Below, piece by piece: positions 43,638 to 52,312 of a stretch of DNA of 64,000 nucleotides (position 1 is its first letter; each line of letters begins with the position of its first letter). This DNA is from Nocardia abscessus (lineage in GTDB: Bacteria > Actinomycetota > Actinomycetes > Mycobacteriales > Mycobacteriaceae), in the NCBI RefSeq assembly GCF_015477775.1, contig NZ_JADLQO010000023.1, forward strand, positions 16,357 to 80,356, given 5' to 3'. The notes beneath the pieces were generated by a model that worked only from the letters and a program-made list of their open reading frames with translations, was not told where the DNA came from and ran no database searches. The position numbers and the translations under genes were made by a program.

Positions 43638-44177
43638 TCAGGTGCAGCGGCGAAGTGATAGCGGCAGCGACCGAGATGTTCGAGGGCTGAGTGGGTATCG
43701 GCACGGCGAAGCTGTGCCGTTCGACCGCTGGGGGGGGCATTGATCGTCAGGGAGTGCGTTTGTGGTGGCGGGTGCCGAAGTGGCTGTCGGCTCGGCGGCG
43801 AAATGGTGGCGCGGGTGGCAGTTTCGCCAGTTCCGTGGTGAGGTCGCGGTGGCGGCTGCTGGTGTAGGTGGGGCGGTCGGTGGCGGGGGCGGGCCGGTCG
43901 GTGGCGGGTGGGCATCGACCTCGCGCATGTGCAGGGGCTTGCCGGAGCATGCGATTTCCAGCCGCCGCGGGTGGTTGACGATCAGCGCTGTGCCGAGACC
44001 GGCACTCGCGCACAGATGAGCGAAGTGGTTGCCCGATTCCGGGCATCGCCACACGAGCAGTTCGGCCTGTTTGCGCCAGCCGTCCACATTCCAGTAGGCG
44101 GTGATGGACCACCCCCTGTGCTGGACGGCGGGTTGTGCGTGAGGGCCGCCGGGGGTGACGGGTGGGGTGCGGTTCAC
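43638..44177 (-). CDS. Hypothetical protein, 179 aa
   Basis: Unrecognised. GTG 44177 has AAGG at 5 nt. Residues 20-85 form a probable compact domain (WSITAYWNVDGWRKQAELLV; LGTALIVNHPRRLEIACSGK). The remaining half is proline/threonine-rich and looks disordered. First gene of a tight minus-strand run. It may share a promoter region with the divergent plus-strand gene at 44329. Confidence 0.65.
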   Translation of the reverse strand: MNRTPPVTPGGPHAQPAVQHRGWSITAYWNVDGWRKQAELLVWRCPESGNHFAHLCASAGLGTALIVNHPRRLEIACSGKPLHMREVDAHPPPTGPPPPPTAPPTPAAATATSPRNWRNCHPRHHFAAEPTATSAPATTNALPDDQCPPQRSNGTASPCRYPLSPRTSRSLPLSLRRCT

Positions 44178-44328
44178 TGCGGCCTTACCAGGTGCGTGGG
44201 AGTCATGGAGTCGATCGGGCGTCCCGTGCGCCAGTTCTGCCGCGCCTGGGATCTCTCATCGGGAAATCTCGGTCTGGCTCGCCACTCTGCCCACGACCTG
44301 CGATATCGCTGTGGACGAGGGCGGATTG

Positions 44329-44670
44329 ATGCTCGTTGTGTTTGACCATGGGCACGCTACCGCGGCATACCTCGAAGTCGGCGGCTACGACGATCCAGCA
44401 GATCTCGACAGCCTCGGCGAGCCCGGCAACGCATCCCCCACACTCCCACACGACCCGAGCATAGTCCCGGACTTCGCGGCCCGGTCAAAGGCACTGGAAA
44501 ACCCCACCGCGCTTCGGATGTGCTTCGAAGCCATCGGCTACGTCCGCGGCTACTGCGACGCCGCGCGTATCAGCTCCAGCCATGCGATCGACTTCGGCCA
44601 CGCCTTGGCCGTTCTGTCGCAACCGGTCGATCACGTCCCACCATCCACATGTTGCTCCTGGGGCAGGTAA
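44329..44670 (+). CDS. Hypothetical protein, 113 aa (plus strand)
   Basis: Unrecognised. Third codon positions are strongly G/C in this frame, more so than in the overlapping minus-strand frame. ATG 44329 has GAGG at 8 nt; coding signal may extend further upstream (ISVWLATLPTTCDIAVDEGG), so the true start could be earlier. Contains VFDHGHATAAYLEVGGYDDP and LRMCFEAIGYVRGYCDAARI. One of few plus-strand genes, divergent from the gene at 44177. Confidence 0.55.
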   Translation: MLVVFDHGHATAAYLEVGGYDDPADLDSLGEPGNASPTLPHDPSIVPDFAARSKALENPTALRMCFEAIGYVRGYCDAARISSSHAIDFGHALAVLSQPVDHVPPSTCCSWGR

Positions 44671-44791
44671 GGCGGGCAGATGCGCGATGTCCCGCGATGG
44701 GCAGGCGAACCCGGCTGACGCGAACTGGGCCGTGGGTGAGGAATGGTTGAGGTGGATGGTGGGTCGCCCCGGCCGCTCGGAAGAGCGCCGG

Positions 44792-45826
44792 TCATGGGCG
44801 CTGCGGATGTAGGGGCGCAAGCTGCGGGAACTGCTGCTCGGTCGGGGTTGAAGTGGCGGGCGCGGAGGGTGGCGTGGGGTTGTAATGCGCCACCAGCAGC
44901 CACATGGCGGCCCAGACGGCTACGACAACGACGAGTGCGGCGATCTGCTGGCGGCGGTGACGTGGCCGCCCTACGGCACCGGAGTGTTCAGGCTGCCCCG
45001 GGTCGCGGTGGTCGGTTCGTCGTCTGGGGGTCAGGCGCCATCTGCTGGACTGCGAACCCACACGGGGTGAGGAAGCGACCCGAGTGTCGGATGCAGGCGG
45101 ATGCTCGCTGACCGGCCGCGAGGCGGTGGGAGCGGTGGCGCCGACCGTCGTTGTCGTCTTCGCTCGGCGAGCGGTCGAGGTGATGGGTGGTGCCTCGAGC
45201 GAGGGGAAGCCTTCGGCGAGGAGGTCTGGGATGGTCAGTTCCGGCCCGAGGTTCATCGCGTTGAGCAGCGAATACACCTGTTCGGCAGTCCAGATCGGGT
45301 CGCGGCGTGCGGTACGGTGCAGCCAGCGGCGCAACCCGGAGTTACCGAGCACGACCTCGCAGCCGGTCGGCAGCGACCGCACCTGCAGGCGCAGTTGCGA
45401 GCGCCGCGGCGGCACGACCACCACGACGGCGGAGACGAACGACTGGCCGGGATTGTGTTTCTCGACCAACGCTTTGAACAGGTAGGTCGCGCTGAGCGCC
45501 TGGTCTATCGGGTTGAGGTCGTTTGCGCGGGTGTGGACGGGATCTCGGTCGTCACTGCTGTGGTGCCAGCGCCCGTTGGGCTCGGCGGTGATCACTCCGT
45601 GGGTGAGGTCACGGTGGGTGCCCTTGACCTCGATCACGGCCGACACCTGCGGTGTGAGGAGCACGAAATCGGCTTGCTGGCCTGCGGTGTCGCGTCCGGG
45701 CAAGTGGTAGCTCGCGATCGCGACGCCACGAATGGCGTATCGGCCGTTCCAGCGACTCATCCAATGCGCTACCCGGGCTTCGCTGGGCTCGATCGTGGAT
45801 CGGGTGTTGATGACCAGCATCAGCAT
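44792..45826 (-). CDS. NERD-domain protein with C-terminal membrane anchor, 344 aa
   Basis: The N-terminal 170 residues contain a NERD (nuclease-related) domain: QQADFVLLTPQVSAVIEVKG near residue 55 carries the core D...E-V-K of the PD-(D/E)XK fold, with HRDLTHG and ATYLFKALVE after it. The middle (residues 215-290) is disordered and serine/arginine-rich. A single membrane helix (IAALVVVVAVWAAMWLLVAH) near residue 305 is followed by a short outer tail. ATG 45826 has GAGG at 5 nt. NERD proteins are thought to process nucleic acid or signal; substrate unknown. No other gene in 45827-46059. Confidence 0.78.
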   Translation of the reverse strand: MLMLVINTRSTIEPSEARVAHWMSRWNGRYAIRGVAIASYHLPGRDTAGQQADFVLLTPQVSAVIEVKGTHRDLTHGVITAEPNGRWHHSSDDRDPVHTRANDLNPIDQALSATYLFKALVEKHNPGQSFVSAVVVVVPPRRSQLRLQVRSLPTGCEVVLGNSGLRRWLHRTARRDPIWTAEQVYSLLNAMNLGPELTIPDLLAEGFPSLEAPPITSTARRAKTTTTVGATAPTASRPVSEHPPASDTRVASSPRVGSQSSRWRLTPRRRTDHRDPGQPEHSGAVGRPRHRRQQIAALVVVVAVWAAMWLLVAHYNPTPPSAPATSTPTEQQFPQLAPLHPQRP

Positions 45827-46059
45827 TCCTACCTCTGTGATGTGGGGTACACCAGTCGCCCCAGCTTCGACCCGTCACGAGCCAGCGGCAGCGAGGTGTG
45901 GTGGTTGCCAGGCCGCAGCCCGCGTCGGAGGCCGTCGCGGCAGGTGTGAACAGCGCCGGTGACGGTGTCGTGGAAAGTTGCGGCCCGGGAGGGTCACTGG
46001 CCGGGCAGGCCAGGTGTCGGTCGCGTGCATTCGTGCCGGTGGCTGCCGGTTTCCAGTGC

Positions 46060-46911
46060 TCACCTAGCCGCCGGGATTTCGTGAGGTGAGGCGGGTGTGC
46101 ACCCCTGGTAGAAGATGCGCAGCAGGTGGCGGCGCACCTGGCTGCGCAGGCAGGCGCGGTTTCGCCACGTGGGCGCGGGCCAGACCAGCCGAGTCCCGGG
46201 CGGCCAGTAGCGTTGCAGCGCGTCGCCGATGATCAGCTCGGCGCGCTCCCATTCGGCATCGCTCGGACGGTCCAGCCCCGTACCGGGGAACTGGCTTCTC
46301 ACGCCCCGCAGCTGCGCGTCCAGGCCGTCTTCGGAGTCGGCGGCGGCGAGCGGGGCAACACTGCCGTCGGGGTTGTGGCGATGCCCGCACGGTGGACCGA
46401 TCATGCTCGAGCAGCACGCCCAATTCGTCTGTCCGCCGCACAGTGTTCGAGGGTGAGTCACCGGCGATTGGCTCTCGTCGATCTCGAAACTGGTTGCCTG
46501 CCAGACTCGCACCGGGAACCCGCACGTCAACAACCGTCCATCGCTGTGGCGGAACAGCGCGCGAGCGTGTTCGAACTCGTCGGTCATGGTGACCTCAGCG
46601 CGGACACTGTCCGCGCTGACGTTCGGGTGCCACCGCAACGGATCCAGCGGATCCGAGAAGAGCATCAGCTCCGGCACGAGCCGGGGGTCAGTCGCTCGGC
46701 GCACAGCAAGCAGTCCGTTCACACCGACGCCGACGACCTGCCACATGCCGGAGTCGCTGCGGATCCAGTCGCCATCCAACGGCTGTATGCCGCTGCGGCC
46801 GGCTTCGCGAAGACGCTGATTGTGCGCGTCAGCGATCTTGTAGGTGACATGCGCAGAATCCACTGCCTCGATCGCAGGGCTCGGCCAGTCACCGCAGTAG
46901 GTGACCTTCAC
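46060..46911 (-). CDS. Hypothetical protein, 283 aa
   Basis: Unrecognised. GTG 46911 overlaps the previous stop by 4 bp (GTGA), showing coupling to the 328-aa gene. Contains a cysteine-rich middle (CGGQTNWACCSSMIGPPCGH) that could bind metal, and a C-terminal basic helix (LRSQVRRHLLRIFYQGC). N-terminal region is beta-rich (VTYCGDWPSP; HVTYKIADAHNQ). No membrane segment or known family. Confidence 0.75.
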   Translation of the reverse strand: MKVTYCGDWPSPAIEAVDSAHVTYKIADAHNQRLREAGRSGIQPLDGDWIRSDSGMWQVVGVGVNGLLAVRRATDPRLVPELMLFSDPLDPLRWHPNVSADSVRAEVTMTDEFEHARALFRHSDGRLLTCGFPVRVWQATSFEIDESQSPVTHPRTLCGGQTNWACCSSMIGPPCGHRHNPDGSVAPLAAADSEDGLDAQLRGVRSQFPGTGLDRPSDAEWERAELIIGDALQRYWPPGTRLVWPAPTWRNRACLRSQVRRHLLRIFYQGCTPASPHEIPAAR

Positions 46912-47894
46912 CCGAACGCCTCCAGGATCTCCTCGGAGTCGTCGCGATACAGCACGATCCACGATCCCGCGCCGTCGTAGGCGGACAAAACGACGTACAG
47001 GCCAGGATGCCAAAGGATGCGCCCGGCCAGGCGTTCGTTGATGGGTTCGTAGGCTTCCATCAGCGGGCCGTTGTAGCCGTGACGGCGACTGAACCCTGAC
47101 AGAACCTGCCAGCCTGGGGTCACGACTTCGAATTCGCCGCCGGGGCGGACAACGATCTGCGGTGCCGACACTCCTTCAGCGAGGCAGACTGCGCGAGCGA
47201 GGCCGACTCGAATCACGCGGTCGCTGCGAAGGTACTCATCGAGCGTCTCCATGGTCGCCTCGTGCATGTCCTTCCCCTCGGGCGAGACTTGCACGACACG
47301 AAACAGCATCGGCAGCACGGTGTTGCCCGTCGCCATACGTTCCAGCTGCGCGAATCCGCTATTCTCCGGTGCGAACTCGCCCCGCTGCCCGGGGACGCCA
47401 TGAGGCATGTCCGCGATTCCGCGGTACTCGAGTATCGTCATCTCGACCCCATCGGCGATTGCCGCGTGCGCGTCGGGCACATCGTGGGCGGCCAACGTGT
47501 GGAGCTTCCGTCGGGCCTGAGACAGGGTGGAAGCTTTTACCTTCAGCGTGGCGAGCACGTAGGTGTCGAAGGTGTATTCAGCATCTGGATCGCGGCCAGG
47601 GCGGGGGTCGGTGGTCGCCTCCGGGCCCGGAAGCAGGGTCGGCGGTGCGGCCGACTCCTCGTTGAAGTGCATCCACGCCCGCTGCCTGAACTCCTCGATG
47701 TCGACGACGACGCCGTGGAGGTGGAGCAGCTGCAGCAGGTCGGCGCCGAAATCGCGGAGATCACCGCGGTCGTCGGTGTTGTCGAAGATCTGATCGATGG
47801 TGATCCGATCGCGGGTGGATGCCCACGCCGCGATGGCGATCAGGGCCCGCCCCACCACCACCACATAGGGTCGCGGTTGGTCCATCAAAGTCAT
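46908..47894 (-). CDS. Hypothetical protein, 328 aa
   Basis: Unrecognised. Start at ATG 47894 (another at 47885); only a weak ribosome site. N-terminal region is helical (VVVVGRALIAIAAWASTRDR; GADLLQLLHLHGVVVDIEEF), then an alpha/beta body, with a C-terminal GLYVVLSAYDGAGSWIVLYR. Stop overlaps the next gene's start. Composition clearly coding. Confidence 0.75.
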   Translation of the reverse strand: MTLMDQPRPYVVVVGRALIAIAAWASTRDRITIDQIFDNTDDRGDLRDFGADLLQLLHLHGVVVDIEEFRQRAWMHFNEESAAPPTLLPGPEATTDPRPGRDPDAEYTFDTYVLATLKVKASTLSQARRKLHTLAAHDVPDAHAAIADGVEMTILEYRGIADMPHGVPGQRGEFAPENSGFAQLERMATGNTVLPMLFRVVQVSPEGKDMHEATMETLDEYLRSDRVIRVGLARAVCLAEGVSAPQIVVRPGGEFEVVTPGWQVLSGFSRRHGYNGPLMEAYEPINERLAGRILWHPGLYVVLSAYDGAGSWIVLYRDDSEEILEAFG

Positions 47895-47960
47895 TGCTGT
47901 GCCGTCTTTCTCGGAAAGTCGTAGCTGATCGGGGCGGGCGGGGTTGAACACCGGTCGGAG

Positions 47961-48329
47961 CTAGTCCCCGGGCGTGCGCGCCGTGATCTCGGCGAGGATG
48001 TGCCTTCGCAGCACCAGCCGCAGCCGGCGCAGCGGGTCGTGGTATCGAACTGGTGCCGGGAAGCGTTGAGCGCGGTAATGATCTGCAGTGATGCTCGGTG
48101 GGCTACTGCGGGAGGGCCCCGGCCACGGCAACCAGACCACCACCGTCGGCGCGAGCGCTGACACTCCCAGCCCGAACCAACCCAATGCAGCTCGAGCTCG
48201 TCGCCGTGTTATTCGCTGGCGCGGAGATGTGCCGGGCTTGGCAGAAGTGTCGGCCCGGCACCGATGCCCACCACGCGGCGTGACGGCATGATCTGGTCGG
48301 CGTCGTCGATCCTGCGGGGCGAGTGTCAT
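47961..48329 (-). CDS. Small hypothetical membrane-associated protein, 122 aa
   Basis: Moderately supported. ATG 48329 without a good ribosome site. A basic N-terminus (RRRRPDHAV) precedes one hydrophobic segment (ALGWFGLGVSALAPTVVVWL) and a basic C-terminus (RRLRLVLRRHILAEI). Proline/arginine richness makes a shadow frame possible. It lies 66 bp upstream of the 328-aa gene. Confidence 0.45.
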   Translation of the reverse strand: MTLAPQDRRRRPDHAVTPRGGHRCRADTSAKPGTSPRQRITRRRARAALGWFGLGVSALAPTVVVWLPWPGPSRSSPPSITADHYRAQRFPAPVRYHDPLRRLRLVLRRHILAEITARTPGD

Positions 48330-48512
48330 GACCACGGCCCCGGGTGAAATTACTCGGAGCGTGGCGAACACACCGACAGTCGGCGGGTCAGCGACTCCAG
48401 CGCCGACCACTGGCTGTCGCCGTAGTGGGTCGACCAAAGCGTTGCTATCGGTGTCCGTCGCGGTGGCAGTCCAGCTCGCCCACCGCGTGACGTTGTCGAA
48501 GGGGTGAGCGCA

Positions 48513-48647
48513 TCACTGGGAGAGCTGGGTTCGTGCTCTGCGGCCGCGTGGGCCGGTTTCGGCACTGCGTTGATGGAGTCGGTGGGCCCACACGGTGGGC
48601 TGAGCGTGGACGTCGAGGGTGAGTTCCCGGGTGCTGTCGTCGCTCAT
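48513..48647 (-). CDS. Small hypothetical protein, 44 aa
   Basis: ATG 48647, frame of 44 residues (MSDDSTRELTLDVHAQPTVW, then a basic tail ending TQLSQ). Codon third positions are almost all G/C and the N-terminal half is acidic and beta-like, supporting a real small protein. A GAGG lies rather far upstream. Unrecognised. No other gene is supported between 48330 and 48887. Confidence 0.45.
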   Translation of the reverse strand: MSDDSTRELTLDVHAQPTVWAHRLHQRSAETGPRGRRARTQLSQ

Positions 48648-48887
48648 TGCTTCGATCGCCTCACAGAGTCACTGGTGTGAGGGTCGGCTGCCCTGGCCGC
48701 ACGGAAATGGCGCGAGGCATAAGCCGTTGGTAAAAGCCGTAAGCTGCAGAATCTTTCGGTACTGGGCTTCAGGTGTAGTGCGAATTGCCTCGGCTGCACC
48801 CTGTCGACATAGTCCTCGCAGCAGCCGGTGTGAGGAGCGAGCCACCGGCTATGTTCGTACGCAGCTGAGCCGCCAACACACCCGACT

Positions 48888-49067
48888 TCACCGAACGGGT
48901 TCGGGCGGCGGCGAGCAGGTGCGCGCGACCGCGAGATCGAATCGAATGCTGGTTGCCAGCCGCTGCGTCATCGCCGTGAACGCCTCGGCCTCACGGTGGT
49001 TGGCGGTGCTTTCGGCCTTCCGTAGCAGCGCACCGACGCGGGCCACCGTCTTCGGTGTCGTCGTCAC
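48888..49067 (-). CDS. DUF2786-like small protein, 59 aa
   Basis: Resembles the DUF2786 module: RVGALLRKAESTANHREAEA followed by FTAMTQRLATSI matches the family's helix pair with KAES...EAEAF.A..Q.L. GTG 49067 overlaps the preceding stop by 4 bp. DUF2786 usually sits at the N-terminus of a longer protein; here it is nearly alone with a short tail, so it may be truncated. Function of the family is unknown. Confidence 0.65.
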   Translation of the reverse strand: MTTTPKTVARVGALLRKAESTANHREAEAFTAMTQRLATSIRFDLAVARTCSPPPEPVR

Positions 49068-49750
49068 AGCCGCAGCCCCCCGTAGCCGAACAGGGCCGCG
49101 AAGGCGAGATGAGCGCGCAGCAGGTCGGTCGGAGGGGAGGTCGGGCCGGTGGCGGGTGCGGCGTCGCGGACCTTGCGGATCTTCAGCAGTTTCACCCCGC
49201 GCAGCTTGATGCCGGTGACGGGCAAGGTGGTGTCGGTGCCTGGGTCGTGGACGACGGTGTAGTCCGACAGCGGGATCCACACCTCATACCAGGCGTCGGC
49301 GGGCTGGGCTTCGCGCGGCGCCTCGCGGGGATCGCGCTCGTTGGGCTGCCAGAGCCGGCAGGCGCAGGCTGGGTCCTCGCAAGGGGCGAACTTCTCGGGC
49401 GGGTGCGGGTTGTAGCGGTGCTGTCGTCCCGCCAGCATGGGGCATGCGTGGCGGGAGTAGTGGCCGCATTCGGGGTGCACGCCCGGCTCGACGGCGATGC
49501 CGCGCAGGTGGTCGGCGGGCCGGATGTAGAGCACGACACGGTCGGCAAGCGGCTGCCCGCAGATCTGGCACAGTTTGCGTGACACGGTATCCGACAGCCG
49601 CCGCTGGTCGATCTTGCCCCATACCGGTCGGGTTCGGTCGCGGTGGGCGAGGGTGATGTGCGGAACCACCAGACCTTGTGACAGTGGCGCGTGCACCAAT
49701 CGCGCAGGGATCGGTGGCCGCGTGGGTAGTACGGGTTCGGTCAACGACAA
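49064..49750 (-). CDS. Cysteine-rich hypothetical protein, 228 aa
   Basis: Unrecognised. A zinc-site pattern is visible as KLCQICGQPLADR with VHPECGHYSRHACP (residues 60-110) and a second CEDPACACR near 140. The arrangement resembles the LCQFCG...HADC cluster in the protein at 19804, suggesting a shared domain. TTG 49750 or 49744 start after GAGG. Stop overlaps the DUF2786-like gene. Probable nucleic-acid- or protein-binding role. Confidence 0.75.
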   Translation of the reverse strand: MSLTEPVLPTRPPIPARLVHAPLSQGLVVPHITLAHRDRTRPVWGKIDQRRLSDTVSRKLCQICGQPLADRVVLYIRPADHLRGIAVEPGVHPECGHYSRHACPMLAGRQHRYNPHPPEKFAPCEDPACACRLWQPNERDPREAPREAQPADAWYEVWIPLSDYTVVHDPGTDTTLPVTGIKLRGVKLLKIRKVRDAAPATGPTSPPTDLLRAHLAFAALFGYGGLRL

Positions 49751-49824
49751 TCACCTCGAATAGATCGGATACGCCATCGGAAGTGGCGCGGATGGACGGG
49801 GTCAGGAGTCGGTGGCGTTGGCGA

Positions 49825-50331
49825 TCACCACGGCCAGCGTCGGCCGGTGTGGGGGTCGACATCGTGTACCGCGACGGCTATGGGTGAGCCGGGCACCTGC
49901 ACGCTCACCGAACGCGGCAGCAACGCCTGCAAGCCACCGGCAGCGAGGTGACCGCGCGCGATCACCCACCGTGCATGCTCGTCGAGCTGCGCGGGCACCA
50001 GCCGCCAGCCGTCCCCGGCGGGCAGCCGATCAAAATGCTGCCGCTTCCAGTAAATTCGGCTGTCGTCGTCATCGGTGGTGTCGACTTGTGTGGCGTACTC
50101 GATGCGCACCAACGCCATCACCGCCGCAATCCCTGCCTTCGGGGGGACGGGATCGACGCCGGGGAACACACCGATCGAAGCGCCCGGCTGGGGCGGGGTT
50201 GCGAACGCGGCGTGATACCCCGCGACGAGCACCCGCGTAGTCGGGGGGACGTCGGGCATAGCCGACCGATATTGGGGGTCGGTTTGCAGACGTGCGAGGT
50301 AGCGGCTCGAATCGGATCCCACCCCCGTCAC
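49825..50331 (-). CDS. Hypothetical protein, 168 aa
   Basis: Unrecognised. GTG 50331 overlaps the DUF3085 gene's stop by 4 bp. Alpha/beta composition with VMALVRIEYATQVDTTDDDD and DGWRLVPAQLDEHARWVIAR. No membrane segment. It is coupled to the DUF3085 gene and lies 74 bp upstream of the cysteine-rich gene at 49064. Confidence 0.72.
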   Translation of the reverse strand: MTGVGSDSSRYLARLQTDPQYRSAMPDVPPTTRVLVAGYHAAFATPPQPGASIGVFPGVDPVPPKAGIAAVMALVRIEYATQVDTTDDDDSRIYWKRQHFDRLPAGDGWRLVPAQLDEHARWVIARGHLAAGGLQALLPRSVSVQVPGSPIAVAVHDVDPHTGRRWPW

Positions 50332-50804
50332 CTCAAATCATGGGAACGGCGGTGGTCACCGCCAGATAATGGATTGGGTGCGGGTGCGGTTGGGCTGAAC
50401 ATCATTTCGAAGCTGCGGGGTGAGACGGTGATGCAGAACCAGTCGTTCACCGCGGCGGAGGTGCGGATCAGCTCGATGAGGGTGTGGCCGTCGTAGTTCT
50501 GGCTGAGGTCGAGGTATTCGGCGAAGTCGTCACCGAGCGGTTCACCGTGAATCCAGTGTGTTCCGGGTCCGTGGTCGAGGGCGTAGACGACGCGAGCCCT
50601 CCCCTCCTGGGTGCCGGGTTCGCCGGGTTGGCGCGGTAGTCCGTTGCTCATCAGATAGATGCCCTGGTCCTTGACCCAGATCAGCGACGGAACCGCCGGA
50701 CCGGGATCGTCATACGGCGAGCGGGAATGGCCAGGAGCCGCCATCGCGTGCTCGGCGAGGTCGAGCACCTTCGGCAGCGGGAACCACAGGGTTACCGACG
50801 TCAT
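50328..50804 (-). CDS. DUF3085-like protein, 158 aa
   Basis: Matches the DUF3085 pattern: LWFPLPKVLDLAEHAMAAPG at the start, PSLIWVKDQGIYLMSNGLPR near residue 40, and LGDDFAEYLDLSQ near 90. The family is widespread in plasmids and phages; function unknown. ATG 50804 has AGGAG at 8 nt and overlaps the preceding stop (ATGA). Assignment by eye, moderately firm. Confidence 0.75.
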   Translation of the reverse strand: MTSVTLWFPLPKVLDLAEHAMAAPGHSRSPYDDPGPAVPSLIWVKDQGIYLMSNGLPRQPGEPGTQEGRARVVYALDHGPGTHWIHGEPLGDDFAEYLDLSQNYDGHTLIELIRTSAAVNDWFCITVSPRSFEMMFSPTAPAPNPLSGGDHRRSHDLR

Positions 50805-51208
50805 CGGCAGATCTCCTTTCTCGAGGGGATTACGGCGGGCTGGGATAGGACCGCTGAGCGGGTGGAGGATTCGGCGAACATCAGCGGCAGCAGCACCCCG
50901 GTCTGCTGTCGGGCGCGGGTGAGCACGGTGTGGTGGTGCGCGGCCTGGTCGTGGCCGTGGCCGTGGGTCTTGCCGCCGCGGGTGTGCACGGTGGCCGCTA
51001 CCTGTGCGCGGCGAAGCTGATGCAGCTCGGTCGCGATGAGCGCGGACACCCCGATCGCCGTCCTCGATGTCATCGTGGGCACCGGCCGAGACGGTGCTGG
51101 CCAGGCGGTGGCGTAGCGGGGCGCGGGCGTCATCGAGGTCGGTGTCGTCGTCGAACCAGCGGTGGATGCGAGCAAGGACGTGGCGCAGGAACTCCGGTTC
51201 GGAAGCTC
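50801..51208 (-). pseudogene. Hypothetical small gene, probably frameshifted
   Basis: Coding signal in one frame (SEPEFLRHVLARIHRWFDDD, then DLDDARAPLRHRLAST and AHDDIEDGDR) joins, after a shift near 51046, the frame that ends at 50801 (GVSALIATELHQLRRAQVAA to the stop overlapping DUF3085). No start codon is evident for the first part; ATG 51073 would give an intact 90-aa product. Boundaries approximate. Unrecognised. Confidence 0.45.
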
Positions 51209-51242
51209 CTATCGATTGGTGCTGGCGGGTGGTGGTGTTCGC

Positions 51243-51530
51243 TTATCGGCGCCCGCCTCGCGGACGCTGCCACCGCATGCCGCGCCGGTGCAGTCGCGGC
51301 CGGGCGTGGGCGGCCGGTACGGCGGTGCGGGTGTCGAGATCGACGTAACGCCATTCGTGGTCAGGGTCGTCGCGGTCGCGCAGCAGCACCCGTAGGTGGT
51401 GGCCATCGGTTGCTGGCGATGACCGCGTGGCCGTCGACATGTGCAGCCGAGCGAGGATGGTGGCCAGAAGTAGTAGGGCACGGAAGGATATCTGTCTGGT
51501 GAGGTAGGGGGTATTGCCGAGAGACGGCAT
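51243..51530 (-). CDS. Hypothetical protein, 95 aa
   Basis: Weakly supported. ATG 51530 or ATG 51440 start, neither with a strong ribosome site. The middle (GHHLRVLLRDRDDPDHEWRY, then VDLDTRTAVP) looks like beta strands of a real domain; the tail is arginine-rich. It lies 23 bp downstream of the first amidotransferase gene. Confidence 0.45.
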   Translation of the reverse strand: MPSLGNTPYLTRQISFRALLLLATILARLHMSTATRSSPATDGHHLRVLLRDRDDPDHEWRYVDLDTRTAVPAAHARPRLHRRGMRWQRPRGGRR

Positions 51531-51553
51531 GCAGGAAGAAGCGCCGGTGATGG

Positions 51554-52312
51554 TCAGGCGTTCTCGAACTCGATCAGGTCGGCGTAACGTTCGAGGCCAT
51601 CGAGTGCCTCGCATTCGCAGCGCGGGAACCGTCGTAGGCACTCGGCGCAGAAGCCGCAGGCGGTGCAGTGTGAGCCGGGCTGCTCGTAGTCGAGTTCGCC
51701 GCAGGCCATGCAGTACTCCCAGTCCGCGGGGGAGGTGTAGCCCCAGGTGTGTTGCTGGTAGGTGCGGTTGGAGTACCAGATCTCGCCGTCCCAGTGCCCG
51801 TAGTGTTCGTTGAAGATGTAGGCCGAATGCTTATAGGCCGGGTCGACGGTCAGCAGGACCATCTTGTCGCTGCCCAGCCACCGCTCCAGCCGCTCACGCC
51901 CCTCCCACGAATCCAACGATCCGAACGGCCGGGTGGGCAGGAAATCCTCGGCGGCGATGCGGGTATCGCTGCGCTGGTCACCCAGACGCGGATGAACGTT
52001 GCTGGGCAGAATCCCGTTGTGTGCGAGCACTGTTCGATCGTCACCGCCGACGAGGAAGGGATGACAGTTGTCCACGCCGCAGTGGCCGTGGGTGGCCAGC
52101 CGGGAATGGAACAACGCCGCCCGCTCTGGATACTGGTCACGCACAGTGGCGAACTCGCCGATCACCTCCTCGGCGTCCATGCCGCGGCCGACGATGATGT
52201 CGGTGCCGGTGAGCACGGCGTAGCCATGGCCGTGCGGGTTGGCCAACGCACCGTTGGCCAGTGCTTCCAGGTCAGGGGTGATGCCGGGTTTGATGAATGT
52301 CAGGATGCACAC
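51554..52312 (-). CDS. Class II glutamine amidotransferase with C-terminal cysteine cluster (cassette 1), 252 aa
   Basis: Ntn-hydrolase-type glutamine amidotransferase: releases ammonia from glutamine for a partner synthetase. The start GTG is followed at once by cysteine (MCILTF), so removal of Met exposes the nucleophile. Class II landmarks are visible: ALFHSRLATHG near residue 68, DNCHPF near 80 and TVLAHNGILPS near 94. The C-terminal 50 residues hold a zinc-binding-like array (YCMACGELD, HCTACGFCAECLRRFPRCEC). The gene overlaps the amidoligase 3' end by 13 nt, so the two are almost certainly coupled and act together. The acceptor is unknown. Confidence 0.88.
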   Translation of the reverse strand: MCILTFIKPGITPDLEALANGALANPHGHGYAVLTGTDIIVGRGMDAEEVIGEFATVRDQYPERAALFHSRLATHGHCGVDNCHPFLVGGDDRTVLAHNGILPSNVHPRLGDQRSDTRIAAEDFLPTRPFGSLDSWEGRERLERWLGSDKMVLLTVDPAYKHSAYIFNEHYGHWDGEIWYSNRTYQQHTWGYTSPADWEYCMACGELDYEQPGSHCTACGFCAECLRRFPRCECEALDGLERYADLIEFENA